64,000 bases of DNA from Egibacter rhizosphaerae. Its GTDB lineage: Bacteria > Actinomycetota > Nitriliruptoria > Euzebyales > Egibacteraceae. Shown piece after piece: positions 9,316-17,080 of the stretch. The position numbers were made by a program, and so were the translations under genes. Under the pieces are notes generated by a model, which saw only the letters and a list, made by a program, of their open reading frames with translations, was not told the DNA's origin and made no database searches. Each line of letters begins with the position of its first letter. Positions within the stretch are counted from its first letter, which is position 1. The stretch is taken from contig NZ_CP036402.1 in NCBI RefSeq assembly GCF_004322855.1, positions 1,674,001 to 1,738,000 on the forward strand, in the 5' to 3' direction.

Positions 9316-10224
9316 CTAGCCCTTGACGGCGCCGATCGCGAGGCCGCGGACGATGTGCCGTTGCACTGCCAGCGCCATCGCGACGACGGGTAGCACCATG
9401 AGCGTGGCCGCGGCCGCGATCGCGCCCCAGTTGACCTGGCCGTAGCTCATGAAGTTGAACACGGCGACGGGCAGCGTCTCGGTCGACCGTCCGCTGATCG
9501 GGATCGAGAACATGAAGTGGTTCCAGCTGAAGATGAAGCCCACGATGCTCGACGCGACGAGCCCCCCACGCACCATCGGCAGCGCGACGAGCAGGAACGT
9601 GCGGAACACGCTCGCCCCGTCCACCGCGGCGGACTCCAGCACCTCGGTCGGCAGCTCCTCGAAGAAGCTGATCATCAGCCACGTCACGAGTGGGAGGACC
9701 ACGATCAGGTGGACCGCGATCATCCCGCGGTAGCTGTCGATGAGTCCGGCCCGACTGAAGAGGATGAACCACGGGATCAGAAAGGTGATCCCGGGTGTGA
9801 TGCGAGAGGACAGGATGATCAGCGCGAACTTCGGCACGTTCCAGCGCGCGACGGCGTAGGCCGCGGGCAGGCCCACCACCCAGGAGATGACCAGCGCCCC
9901 GGCGGCGATGACGAGCGAGTTCAAGGCGAATCGAACGAAGTCGGTCTGCTCGAACACGGCCCGGTAGTTGTCGAGCGTCGGTGTGAACGTCCACTGATGG
10001 TCGGCGGCCGTGATATCGACCGGCGACATCAGGGACGTGGTGACCATGTAGTAGAAGACGAAGAGGAACGGAACGAGCACGACCACGAGCAACGTGTAGA
10101 ACCCGATCGTCCGCAACGGTCCCCGCACCCGCACCCAGGTGCTGTTGGGGTCGCGCACGGGACGGGGCTCGCGCTCAACGGGGGCCATCTCGTCAGAGCG
10201 CTCGGTGTCGGTGGTGGTGCCCAT
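9316..10224 (-). CDS. carbohydrate ABC transporter permease (MalG/CUT1 type)
   Basis: Inner-membrane subunit of 302 residues with six predicted membrane segments. The cytoplasmic loop [29 protein letters not shown] is the EAA motif that contacts the ATPase. The C-terminal [13 protein letters not shown] is typical of MalG-type subunits. It follows the partner permease with a 3-base gap and precedes manD, so it imports the operon's sugar acid or oligosaccharide. Confidence 0.92.
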   Translation of the reverse strand: MGTTTDTERSDEMAPVEREPRPVRDPNSTWVRVRGPLRTIGFYTLLVVVLVPFLFVFYYMVTTSLMSPVDITAADHQWTFTPTLDNYRAVFEQTDFVRFALNSLVIAAGALVISWVVGLPAAYAVARWNVPKFALIILSSRITPGITFLIPWFILFSRAGLIDSYRGMIAVHLIVVLPLVTWLMISFFEELPTEVLESAAVDGASVFRTFLLVALPMVRGGLVASSIVGFIFSWNHFMFSIPISGRSTETLPVAVFNFMSYGQVNWGAIAAAATLMVLPVVAMALAVQRHIVRGLAIGAVKG

Positions 10225-10227
10225 CCC

Positions 10228-11178
10228 TCAGTCCTTTGCTCGACGGAAGCGCAGCAGGAGCACCGCGCAGCCCAGTACGACGAGGAAGTAGACGATCAGC
10301 ATCGCGGCGGAGTAGCCGAACCGCATGTACTGGAAGGTCGTGTTGTAGACGTAGATGTTGAGGGTCTCGGTCGCGAAGCCCGGCCCTCCTTGCGTTATCA
10401 CGAGGATGATGTCGAACGTCTTGAGGGCCTCGATCAGGCGGAACACGACCGCGATGATGACCACGGGTCGCACCATCGGCAGGATGACGAACCAGAACCG
10501 TTGCCAACCGTTCGCACCGTCGACGGACGCAGCCTCGAGCGGCTCCTCGGGGAGCGCTGACAGCCCCGCGAGCGTGATCAACGCGATGAGCGGCGTCCAC
10601 TCCCACACATCGACCGCCGCGAGTGACCACAACGCGGTGGAGGCGCTCGAGGTCCACGCGAGCGGCGGCATGCCGATCGACGTGAGGATGTCGTTCAGGA
10701 TGCCCAACTGGGGCTGGAACATCAGGCGGAATATCAGGGCGATCGCGACGGGTGTGGCGATCATGGGCATGAGCATGATCGAGCGGATCATCCCGCGGGC
10801 GCGGAACTCGCGATGGAGGAACACCGCGATCGCGACGCCCAGGACGGTCTGGAAGGTGATCGCCACACCGGTGAACAGGAAGGTTCGGCCGAGAGCCAGG
10901 AGGAATCGCTGGTCCTCGAGGAGCCGTTGGAAGTTGTCCAGTCCGACGAACTGCGGCGGTTGGTCGATGCCCCCGACCCACTCGTGAACCGAGAGGTAGA
11001 GGGTGTACGCGACCGGGAACGCCATCATGACGACCACGAACGCCACGCCCGGCGAGACGAAGACGCCGACGACGTGGCGGTCCACGAAGGAGGCGACGCG
11101 GTCGCCGAGCCCTCTCGACCCCCGGCTCCCCGGGGGCCCGCTGGGACCCTCCCCCTGGGTTGCGACCTCGGACGCCAT
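10228..11178 (-). CDS. carbohydrate ABC transporter permease (MalF/UgpA type)
   Basis: First membrane subunit of the CUT1 importer, 316 residues from the ATG at 11178 (MASEVATQGEGPSG). It has six hydrophobic segments, starting at about residue 38. The EAA loop reads EEPLEAASVDGANGWQRFWFVILPMVRP, and the family's TQGGP motif follows (ILVITQGGPGFATETLNIYVY). An upstream in-frame start at 11232 would lie inside the intercistronic hairpin and is less likely. No ATPase gene belongs to this operon, so the pair probably uses a shared MsmX/MsiK-type ATPase encoded elsewhere, as is known for many CUT1 systems. Confidence 0.92.
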   Translation of the reverse strand: MASEVATQGEGPSGPPGSRGSRGLGDRVASFVDRHVVGVFVSPGVAFVVVMMAFPVAYTLYLSVHEWVGGIDQPPQFVGLDNFQRLLEDQRFLLALGRTFLFTGVAITFQTVLGVAIAVFLHREFRARGMIRSIMLMPMIATPVAIALIFRLMFQPQLGILNDILTSIGMPPLAWTSSASTALWSLAAVDVWEWTPLIALITLAGLSALPEEPLEAASVDGANGWQRFWFVILPMVRPVVIIAVVFRLIEALKTFDIILVITQGGPGFATETLNIYVYNTTFQYMRFGYSAAMLIVYFLVVLGCAVLLLRFRRAKD

Positions 11179-11195
11179 GGCCTCGCTCCTGTACG

Positions 11196-11238
11196 CGGGC
11201 CATGGCGGACGGCGCCTCGCGCCGCCCGCCATGGCCCG
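11196..11238 (-). promoter_or_regulatory. strong intercistronic hairpin after the solute-binding gene
   Basis: Perfect 13-bp arms CGGGCCATGGCGG (11196-11208) and CCGCCATGGCCCG (11226-11238) enclose a second 5-bp stem GGCGC/GCGCC with a 3-base loop. It lies between the stop of the binding-protein gene and the start of the permease gene. Such hairpins commonly protect or attenuate mRNA so that binding protein outnumbers permease; that role here is inferred. Confidence 0.7.
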
Positions 11239-11249
11239 ATGTCGGACTG

Positions 11250-12683
11250 CTACTCCTGCTCGACGATCCGGTTGAAGTCCTCGGCGGCGGCTTCAGCCGC
11301 TGCTTCAGCCTCCTCGCCGCTCGTCTCGATCGATCGCACGATCCCCTCACCGATGGCGTCGCGGACCTCCGGGACCGGCACGACGTCGGGCGTGGTGCGC
11401 CGCGCCTCGGGTAGCTGCTCCTCGAACACCTCGACCCACTCGTCGGGGTAGAAGTCTCCGTATTCGGTGGACTCGCGGGCGCCGGTGACCCCGGCGTCCT
11501 GCACCTGTTGAACAACCTCGGGGCTCGTCGCCCACTGGACGAAGTACCACGCCGGCTCCTTGTTCTCCGACGCGGAACTGATCGCGATCGCCCAGGCCCA
11601 GAACGTGTGGGCGTGCCCGCCCGGCCCCTCGGGCACCGGTGCGAAGCCCACGTCATCGGCCACGGCCGACTCGTCCGGGTCGATCAGGTCGGCCGAGAAC
11701 ACGCTGGCGTCGGTGAGCATGGCGACCTCACCCTGCTGGAAGAGGGGGATGTTCTCCTCCCAGGAGTTGTTGATCACCCCGGATGGGCCGTACTCGCCCA
11801 GCAGGCGGCCGTAGTACTCGAACGCCTCGACGCCTTCGGGGCTGTCGAAGTCCGCCATCCCTTCGTCATCGCTCCAATCCGCCCCATGGGCGTACAGGAA
11901 GGCGGCGATCTTCGTGACGGCGGCGGCGGTGCGGCCACGCGTCGCGAACGCTCGCATCCCGTCGGGGTCGTCGATCTCCGCGGCGACCTCCTCGAGCTCC
12001 TCGAGCGTCTCCGGAGGCTCGAGGCCGTGCTCGTCGAGGACGTCCTCGCGGTAGAAGAGCATGTCCGTCTCGATCTGGATCGGCATGCCGATCAACTCAC
12101 CGTCCTGCTCGTGGTCGGCGACCGGACGGTCGGCCATGTCGTCGAAGTCGTAGTCGTCAGCGGTCAGTGAATCGTCCTCGAGGTAGGGATAGAGGTCCTC
12201 GTACCACCCGGAGTCGTGGTATCGCCCACCCTCCTGAAGAGCACTGGTCATGAAGACGTCGATGTCGTCGGACCGCGCCGTGAGCTCGGTGGTCACCCGC
12301 TGGCGGAACTGCTCCTCCGGCTGCGCGTCGGCCTCGACGGTGATTCCCGTCAACTCCTCGAACTCGGGGATGAGCGGCTCGATCTCCTCCTGCCAAGGGT
12401 GCTGGTTGAGGGCCACGCGGATCGTCTCACCCTCGTGGCGATCCCAATCGAAGTCGCCGTCCTCGGCGTCCTCGGCGACGTCCTCGCCGTCATCCTCCTC
12501 GTCCGCGGGGTCCGCGTCGGCCTCGTCCTCCTCGTCGGCAGGCTCTTCCTCCCCGGGCTCGTCCTCCTCATCGTCGACAGCCTCTTCGTCCTCCGCACAA
12601 GCTGCCGCCAGGAGCCCCAGCACCAGCACGGCGACGAGGGTCAGCATCCAGCGGGGCACTGCTCTACGAGTGTCGGTGTGCAT
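11250..12683 (-). CDS. extracellular sugar-binding lipoprotein (CUT1)
   Basis: Solute-binding protein of 477 residues. The signal peptide ends in the lipobox LLAAAC (Cys29), followed by about 50 residues that are nearly all Asp, Glu, Ala and Pro, a flexible acidic tether. The binding domain then begins at GETIRVALNQHPWQEEIEPLIPEFEELTGITVE, a typical bacterial solute-binding family 1 opening, and continues with FYREDVLDEHGLEPPETLEELEEVAAEI and WAWAIAISSASENKEPAWYFVQWATS. The ATG at 12683 is chosen because an upstream extension lacks a signal peptide. It lies first among the transport genes, 164 bases after kdgK, and is followed by a stabilising hairpin. Confidence 0.92.
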   Translation of the reverse strand: MHTDTRRAVPRWMLTLVAVLVLGLLAAACAEDEEAVDDEEDEPGEEEPADEEDEADADPADEEDDGEDVAEDAEDGDFDWDRHEGETIRVALNQHPWQEEIEPLIPEFEELTGITVEADAQPEEQFRQRVTTELTARSDDIDVFMTSALQEGGRYHDSGWYEDLYPYLEDDSLTADDYDFDDMADRPVADHEQDGELIGMPIQIETDMLFYREDVLDEHGLEPPETLEELEEVAAEIDDPDGMRAFATRGRTAAAVTKIAAFLYAHGADWSDDEGMADFDSPEGVEAFEYYGRLLGEYGPSGVINNSWEENIPLFQQGEVAMLTDASVFSADLIDPDESAVADDVGFAPVPEGPGGHAHTFWAWAIAISSASENKEPAWYFVQWATSPEVVQQVQDAGVTGARESTEYGDFYPDEWVEVFEEQLPEARRTTPDVVPVPEVRDAIGEGIVRSIETSGEEAEAAAEAAAEDFNRIVEQE

Positions 12684-12847
12684 CGGCTCTCCTTGCGTTG
12701 CGTTGGTCCTTGCGCTCGTCGCGGGCGGGGTCTCAGTGAGGCCGCGCTCGGAGCAAGGCCTCGTTCGTGCTACTCCGGTTCCGATCGCTTCCTCGTTCGG
12801 TGATGGGTCGTGCACTGGCGAGTGATGAGCGAATACGTGGTGTCGGA

Positions 12848-13945
12848 TCAACGGACAACTCGCACCGTGCGCGCATCGATGGCTGCCTCGACCTCGTCGA
12901 GTGAGACCATCGAGGTGTCCCCGGGCGTCGTCATCGTCAGCGCCCCGTGGGCGGCCCCGTACTCGACGGCAGTGGGCATCGGTTTGCCGGCCAGCAGCGC
13001 GTAGATCAGCCCTGATGCGAAGCCGTCGCCGCCCCCCACGCGGTCGTAGATCTCCAGGCCTTCTCGAGTCGTCGCCTGGTGGAACGCGCCCTGCGCGTAG
13101 GCGATCGCCCCCCAGTCGTTGCGGTTGGCCGTGGTGGCATGCCGCAGCGTGGTACCGACGACCTGAACGTTCGGGAAAGCCCCGACGACCTCGCCGATCA
13201 TCCGCTTGAAGTTCGTCGGGTCGAGTTCCGCGAGGTCCGGGTCAGTGCCTTTCACCTCGAAGCCGAGGGCGGCCGTGAAGTCCTCCTCGTTGCCCAACAT
13301 CACGTCGACGTAGGGAGCAAGGGCACGATTCACCTCGATCGCACGCTCCTGCCCCCCCTGAGCCGCCCAGAGCCCCCGGCGGTAGTTGAGGTCGTAGGAC
13401 ACGAGCGCACCGCTCGCCTTCGCGACCTGCAGCGCCTCCAACAGCACATCGATGCTCTGGGGCGCCAACGCCGCGTAGATCCCGCCGGTGTGGAACCACC
13501 GCACTCCCTCCTCGTGGAAGAGCTGTGCCCAATCGATGTCCCCGGGCCGCATCTCCGCGATCGCGGTGTGTCCGCGGTCGTACACGCTTCGGGCGGGGCG
13601 GATCCCATAACCCTTCTCCGTGAAGTTCAGGCCGACCCGGCCGTTGCCCCCGAACCCGTCGTAGGGCGTCCAGTGCACATGGCGGGTATCGACTCCGCCG
13701 GCCTGCATGAGGCCCTGAACGAGCCGCCCGACCTCGTTCTCGACCAGTGCGGTGACCGCGGCCGTGCGCAGTCCGAAACAGCTCGCGAGCGCGCGCGCCA
13801 CGTTGTACTCGCCCCCGCCCTCCCAGACGTCGAATGAGCGAGCCGCGCGGATCCGTGTCCAACCAGGGTCGAGTCGGAGCATCACCTCCCCCAGCGAGAC
13901 GCAGTCCCAGCGGGCTGCCCCCGCCTCCTTGATGTCCAGGCTCAT
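12848..13945 (-). CDS. kdgK: 2-keto-3-deoxygluconate kinase, PfkB family
   Basis: Phosphorylates 2-keto-3-deoxygluconate (KDG) to KDPG. The 365-residue product has the PfkB fold: SLGEVMLRLDPG at the N-terminus, the GGGEYNVARALA sugar-binding segment, and the C-terminal DRVGGGDGFASGLIYALLAG signature. In that signature the anion hole is GGGD and Asp is the catalytic base. The start at 13945 (MSLDIKEAG) overlaps the end of eda by 4 bases, giving coupled expression. Assignment to KDG rather than another ketose rests on the adjoining manD and eda. Confidence 0.87.
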   Translation of the reverse strand: MSLDIKEAGAARWDCVSLGEVMLRLDPGWTRIRAARSFDVWEGGGEYNVARALASCFGLRTAAVTALVENEVGRLVQGLMQAGGVDTRHVHWTPYDGFGGNGRVGLNFTEKGYGIRPARSVYDRGHTAIAEMRPGDIDWAQLFHEEGVRWFHTGGIYAALAPQSIDVLLEALQVAKASGALVSYDLNYRRGLWAAQGGQERAIEVNRALAPYVDVMLGNEEDFTAALGFEVKGTDPDLAELDPTNFKRMIGEVVGAFPNVQVVGTTLRHATTANRNDWGAIAYAQGAFHQATTREGLEIYDRVGGGDGFASGLIYALLAGKPMPTAVEYGAAHGALTMTTPGDTSMVSLDEVEAAIDARTVRVVR

Positions 13946-14634
13946 GACCACTCCTCTGCGGGCCGGGGGCGGCATTCGGTAACCAGACGCGCAGTCGCCG
14001 CCACACGGTCGGTGATGGCCTGCCAGTGGCCCTCAGCGAGCTCGTTCGACGGGAGCAGCTGCGAGCCGAGCCCGACGCACGCGGCTCCCGCGTCGAACCA
14101 CGCGCTCAGCGAATCCGTCGTCGGTGCGACGCCCCCGGTGGGCATGAGCCGCGACCATCGCGACGGCCCCAGCACCGAACGGATGAGCTCGGGACCCCCA
14201 GCCGCGCCCCCCGGGAAGACCTTGACGATCTCGGCGCCCAGCTCTTCGGCCCGCGCGATCTCGGTCGGGGTCGCGCAGCCCGGCAGGTACCCGACCTTGC
14301 GACGATTGCAGACTCTCGCGACGTCGGGGTCCAGCGTCGAGGAGACGACGAACGACGCCCCCGCGTTCAGGTACAGCGACGCGGTCTCCGCATCGGGCAC
14401 GGAACCCGCGCCGAGCACCACGTGCGGCAGTTCCCGCTGACAGACGCGTTCGAGCTCCAGGAAGACCTCGTAGGCACCATCGCCGCGATGCGTGAACTCG
14501 AGGGTCCGCCCCCCGCCGGCTGCGACGGCGTGCAGCGCCTTCGACGCACGGTCCGGGTCCGGATCGTGGAAGAGCGGGACGAAGCCCTGGCGGAGCATCA
14601 CCACCAGGGCCTCAAGGCGAGTGAACCGAGCCAT
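13942..14634 (-). CDS. eda: 2-dehydro-3-deoxy-phosphogluconate aldolase
   Basis: Cleaves KDPG to pyruvate and glyceraldehyde 3-phosphate. The 230-residue TIM barrel has the Schiff-base lysine in EIVKVFPG (Lys138) and the class I pair Glu46/Arg50 in TLEFTHR. It also has GAGSVPDAETA, a phosphate-binding MPTGGV segment and AACVGLGSQLL. The ATG at 14634 is preceded by AGAAGGG. It is the first gene of the minus-strand hexuronate operon, directly downstream of the palindromic region shared with the divergent IclR gene. Confidence 0.93.
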   Translation of the reverse strand: MARFTRLEALVVMLRQGFVPLFHDPDPDRASKALHAVAAGGGRTLEFTHRGDGAYEVFLELERVCQRELPHVVLGAGSVPDAETASLYLNAGASFVVSSTLDPDVARVCNRRKVGYLPGCATPTEIARAEELGAEIVKVFPGGAAGGPELIRSVLGPSRWSRLMPTGGVAPTTDSLSAWFDAGAACVGLGSQLLPSNELAEGHWQAITDRVAATARLVTECRPRPAEEWS

Positions 14635-14670
14635 GCACCCTTCTTTGCGTTGCGGCAGCGACGACGGTCC

Positions 14671-14695
14671 GTCCACATAGGTGGACGATATCCAC
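14671..14695. promoter_or_regulatory. candidate IclR operator: overlapping inverted repeats
   Basis: GTCCAC-ATAG-GTGGAC (14671-14686) overlaps GTGGA-CGATA-TCCAC (14681-14695), giving alternating half-sites GTCCAC, GTGGAC and TCCAC at about 10-base phase. They sit between the divergent eda and IclR starts. This is the only strong dyad in the 121-base gap, and phased dyads are a usual IclR target. Direct binding is inferred. Confidence 0.6.
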
Positions 14696-14755
14696 TAGCG
14701 TGAACGACAGCATGGACGCCTTGCACGGCACTGTCAACAGGGGGAGACTTCGCCC

Positions 14756-15517
14756 GTGGCGAACGAGACGAGCGAGCGGGAAGCCAAGTCGGCGGTCCGA
14801 ACCATCCAGATCCTCGAACGGCTCACCGAACCCGACGGGCCGACCCTCGCGGAACTGGCGCGCGACCTCGGAGCCCCGAAGAGCAGCATCCATGCCGTGG
14901 TGCAAACCCTGATCCGCCGCGGATGGGTCGACCGTGACGGCGCGGGGAGGCTGAGCATCGGCGGGCGAGCGCTCCTGGTGGGCACCGCCTACCTGGACGC
15001 CGACCCGGTCGTGGCACTCGCGCGCCCGGTCCTGGACGAGCTGGTCGCCGAACTCGACGAGACCGTGCACCTCGGCCGTCTCGACGGGACGGACATCGTC
15101 TACCTCGCCAAGCGCGAGTCGACTCAGCAGCTGCGCATGTTCTCGGCCGTCGGACGCCGGTTGCCCGCCTACGCGACCGCGCTCGGCAAGGCCCTCCTCG
15201 CCCAGCTGCCCGAGGACCGGTTGGAGGCACACCTTCCCGAGCGGCTCGAAGCGCTCACCGAGGCGACCCTCACCGACCGCGGGGAGCTACGCGACCAGCT
15301 GGCACAGATCCGAGCCCAGGGCTGGTCGGCTGACGAAGGCGAGAACAGCGAGGGGATCGCGTGCCTCGCGGTCGCGGTGCCCTTGCACGATCCCCCTCAG
15401 GACGCCCTGTCGTGTTCGGTGCCCACGGTGCGGTTCGGGCCAGAGCGCCGGGAGGCCGTCCGCCAACGGCTCCTACGCGCCCGCGACGAGCTCGCACACA
15501 CGCGGGCACTGGCATGA
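14756..15517 (+). CDS. IclR family transcriptional regulator of the hexuronate operon
   Basis: A 253-residue regulator. It has an N-terminal winged helix (AVRTIQILERLTEPDGPTLAELARDLGAPKSSIHAVVQTLIRRGWVDRDG, about 12-62) and a C-terminal effector-binding IclR domain with LGRLDGTDIVYLAKRES, RLPAYATALGKALLAQLPED and EGIACLAVAVPLHDP. The start is GTG at 14756 with GGGGGAGA ahead. It diverges from eda across a palindromic region, so it most likely controls the hexuronate genes in response to KDG or a related acid. Its stop overlaps the start of glsA (ATGA). Confidence 0.9.
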   Translation: MANETSEREAKSAVRTIQILERLTEPDGPTLAELARDLGAPKSSIHAVVQTLIRRGWVDRDGAGRLSIGGRALLVGTAYLDADPVVALARPVLDELVAELDETVHLGRLDGTDIVYLAKRESTQQLRMFSAVGRRLPAYATALGKALLAQLPEDRLEAHLPERLEALTEATLTDRGELRDQLAQIRAQGWSADEGENSEGIACLAVAVPLHDPPQDALSCSVPTVRFGPERREAVRQRLLRARDELAHTRALA

Positions 15518-16524
15518 CCCGCGCGGACGAGCGCGACCAACGGTCGTCCGCGGATGGTGCGCAAGGGCCGCACGACCTCGATCCGACGGTCACCGGGGAC
15601 CTCGACGAGGTCCTGGCGGGAGCGCTCGAGCACGCCCGCCCGTACGCCGAGGAGGGCACGCTTCCGACCCGGGCCCCGTCGGTGGCCGAGGTCGATCCGA
15701 CCCGCTTCGGCATCGCCGCGGTGGAACTCGACGGGACGGAGCACGTGGCCGGTGAGGCCGACACGCCCTTCCCCATCCAGAGCATCTCGAAGGTCTTCTC
15801 GCTCGTGCTCGCGATGCAGAAGGCCGAAGACGGGCGCGGCATCGAGGCCGAGCTCTGGCAGCGGGTCGGCGTCGAGCCCTCGGGGGACCCGTTCAACTCG
15901 CTCGTTCAGCTCGAGCACGAGGAAGGTGTCCCGCGCAACCCGATGATCAACGCGGGTGCGCTCATCGTCGACGACGTCCTGGTGACCCACTGCGAGGACC
16001 CGCCGGGCGACATGCGGTCGCTCGTGAGCGAGCTCGCCGGCGAGCCGCTCGACCTCGACGGGACCGTCCTCGAGCAGGACGGGGAATCGGGTCACCGCAA
16101 CCGGGCGATGGCCTACCTGATGAGCTCGTTCGGCAACCTCCGGAACCCGATCGATCGAGTGCTCGACACCTACGTCCACCAGTGCGCCGTCTCGATGACC
16201 ACCCGTCAGCTGGCGCGGGCCGTGCGGTTCCTGGCGAACCATGGTGTGGACCCGGCGACGGGCCGCCAGGTCCTGGAACCGGCCTCGGCCCGCCGCGTCG
16301 CCGCGATCATGCTCACCTGCGGGACGTACGACGCCGCGGGCGAGTTCGCGTTCAACGTCGGGCTGCCCTGCAAGAGCGGGGTCGCCGGCGGCATCGTCGG
16401 GACCGTCACCGACACGATGGGCGTCTGCGTCTGGTCCCCGCCGCTGGCGCCGTCGGGCAACTCGGCCGGAGGGACCGCGGCCCTCGCCTACCTCGCGGAG
16501 CGGCTGCGGATCTCGCTCTTCTAG
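15514..16524 (+). CDS. glsA: glutaminase
   Basis: Hydrolyses L-glutamine to glutamate and ammonia. The 336-residue protein has the beta-lactamase-like fold with the catalytic SxxK as QSISKVF (Ser90, Lys93). Other family landmarks are VGVEPSGDPFNSL, PRNPMINAGAL, GHRNRAMAYLMSSFGN, MLTCGTYDAAGEFAFNVGLPCKSGVAGGI and a C-terminal GNSAGG. The ATG at 15514 overlaps the IclR stop by 4 bases, so it is translated with the regulator, an unexpected partner. Its stop codon TAG shares CTAG with the stop of the convergent DUF1992 gene. Confidence 0.94.
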   Translation: MTRADERDQRSSADGAQGPHDLDPTVTGDLDEVLAGALEHARPYAEEGTLPTRAPSVAEVDPTRFGIAAVELDGTEHVAGEADTPFPIQSISKVFSLVLAMQKAEDGRGIEAELWQRVGVEPSGDPFNSLVQLEHEEGVPRNPMINAGALIVDDVLVTHCEDPPGDMRSLVSELAGEPLDLDGTVLEQDGESGHRNRAMAYLMSSFGNLRNPIDRVLDTYVHQCAVSMTTRQLARAVRFLANHGVDPATGRQVLEPASARRVAAIMLTCGTYDAAGEFAFNVGLPCKSGVAGGIVGTVTDTMGVCVWSPPLAPSGNSAGGTAALAYLAERLRISLF

Positions 16525-16946
16525 TTCCCGGTGGAGCCATCCCCCTGCCGGCGGACGTGGTCGCGCCAGCGCCGCACGACCTCGTCGGGGTCGAGTGGCG
16601 CCACATCGGACGGCGGTCCGGTGGCGGGACGCGCGTTGACCTCGCGGATCCGCTCGTTCAGCTCGTCGACGAGCCGGCGGACGGCGCGTTCGGACCGCAT
16701 CCCGTCGATGCGGTCGAGAGTGCGTTCGACCTCCCGCCGCAGCGCGATCGTCTCGGGGGTGAGCGAGAGGTTCTCGCGCCGCACGAGCTGCTTGACCCAC
16801 CACATCTCGTCACGGGGGCGATCGAGGTCGGGCAGCGGCTTGCCCTTGCTCGGCAGGTCGTCGAACTCGCCGCGCTCCTGCGCTTCGCGGATCTGGCGAT
16901 CGACCCACGTCTCGTGCGGCATTCCCGGCGGTTTCCGCTCGGTCAT
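16521..16946 (-). CDS. DUF1992 (DnaJ-homologue C28-like) protein
   Basis: A 141-residue protein of the DUF1992 family. The signature is WVDRQIREAQERGEFDDLPSKGKPLPD followed by WWVKQLVRRENLSLTPETIALRREVE. No transmembrane or J domain is visible. Molecular function is not established in bacteria; eukaryotic members are called DNAJC28-like. It lies convergent to glsA and downstream of the importer genes. The 117 bases ahead of it contain the direct repeat GCCCGGTGC and no gene. Confidence 0.85.
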   Translation of the reverse strand: MTERKPPGMPHETWVDRQIREAQERGEFDDLPSKGKPLPDLDRPRDEMWWVKQLVRRENLSLTPETIALRREVERTLDRIDGMRSERAVRRLVDELNERIREVNARPATGPPSDVAPLDPDEVVRRWRDHVRRQGDGSTGN

Positions 16947-17040
16947 GGTCCCATGGTCGCACGAGTGGCATCCCCCGGCCGACGGACCCGCGACAGTTCG
17001 GTGGGGACGGCCCGGTGCGGCCGGCCCGGTGCTGCGTTGG

Positions 17041-17080
17041 CCATCAACCGCGGCGCGACGCCATCAACCGCGGCGCGACG
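17041..17080. repeat. perfect 2 x 20-bp tandem duplication at the permease 3' end
   Basis: CCATCAACCGCGGCGCGACG is present twice in direct succession (17041-17060, 17061-17080). It covers the stop codon and last codons of the NitT-type permease. The duplication regenerates the same C-terminal SRRG end in another frame, so it looks like a recent slippage or duplication. Confidence 0.9.

Noticed and set aside
17041-17080. Attachment site or target-site duplication of a mobile element
   Set aside because: The two copies are adjacent with nothing between them and there is no integrase or transposase nearby.
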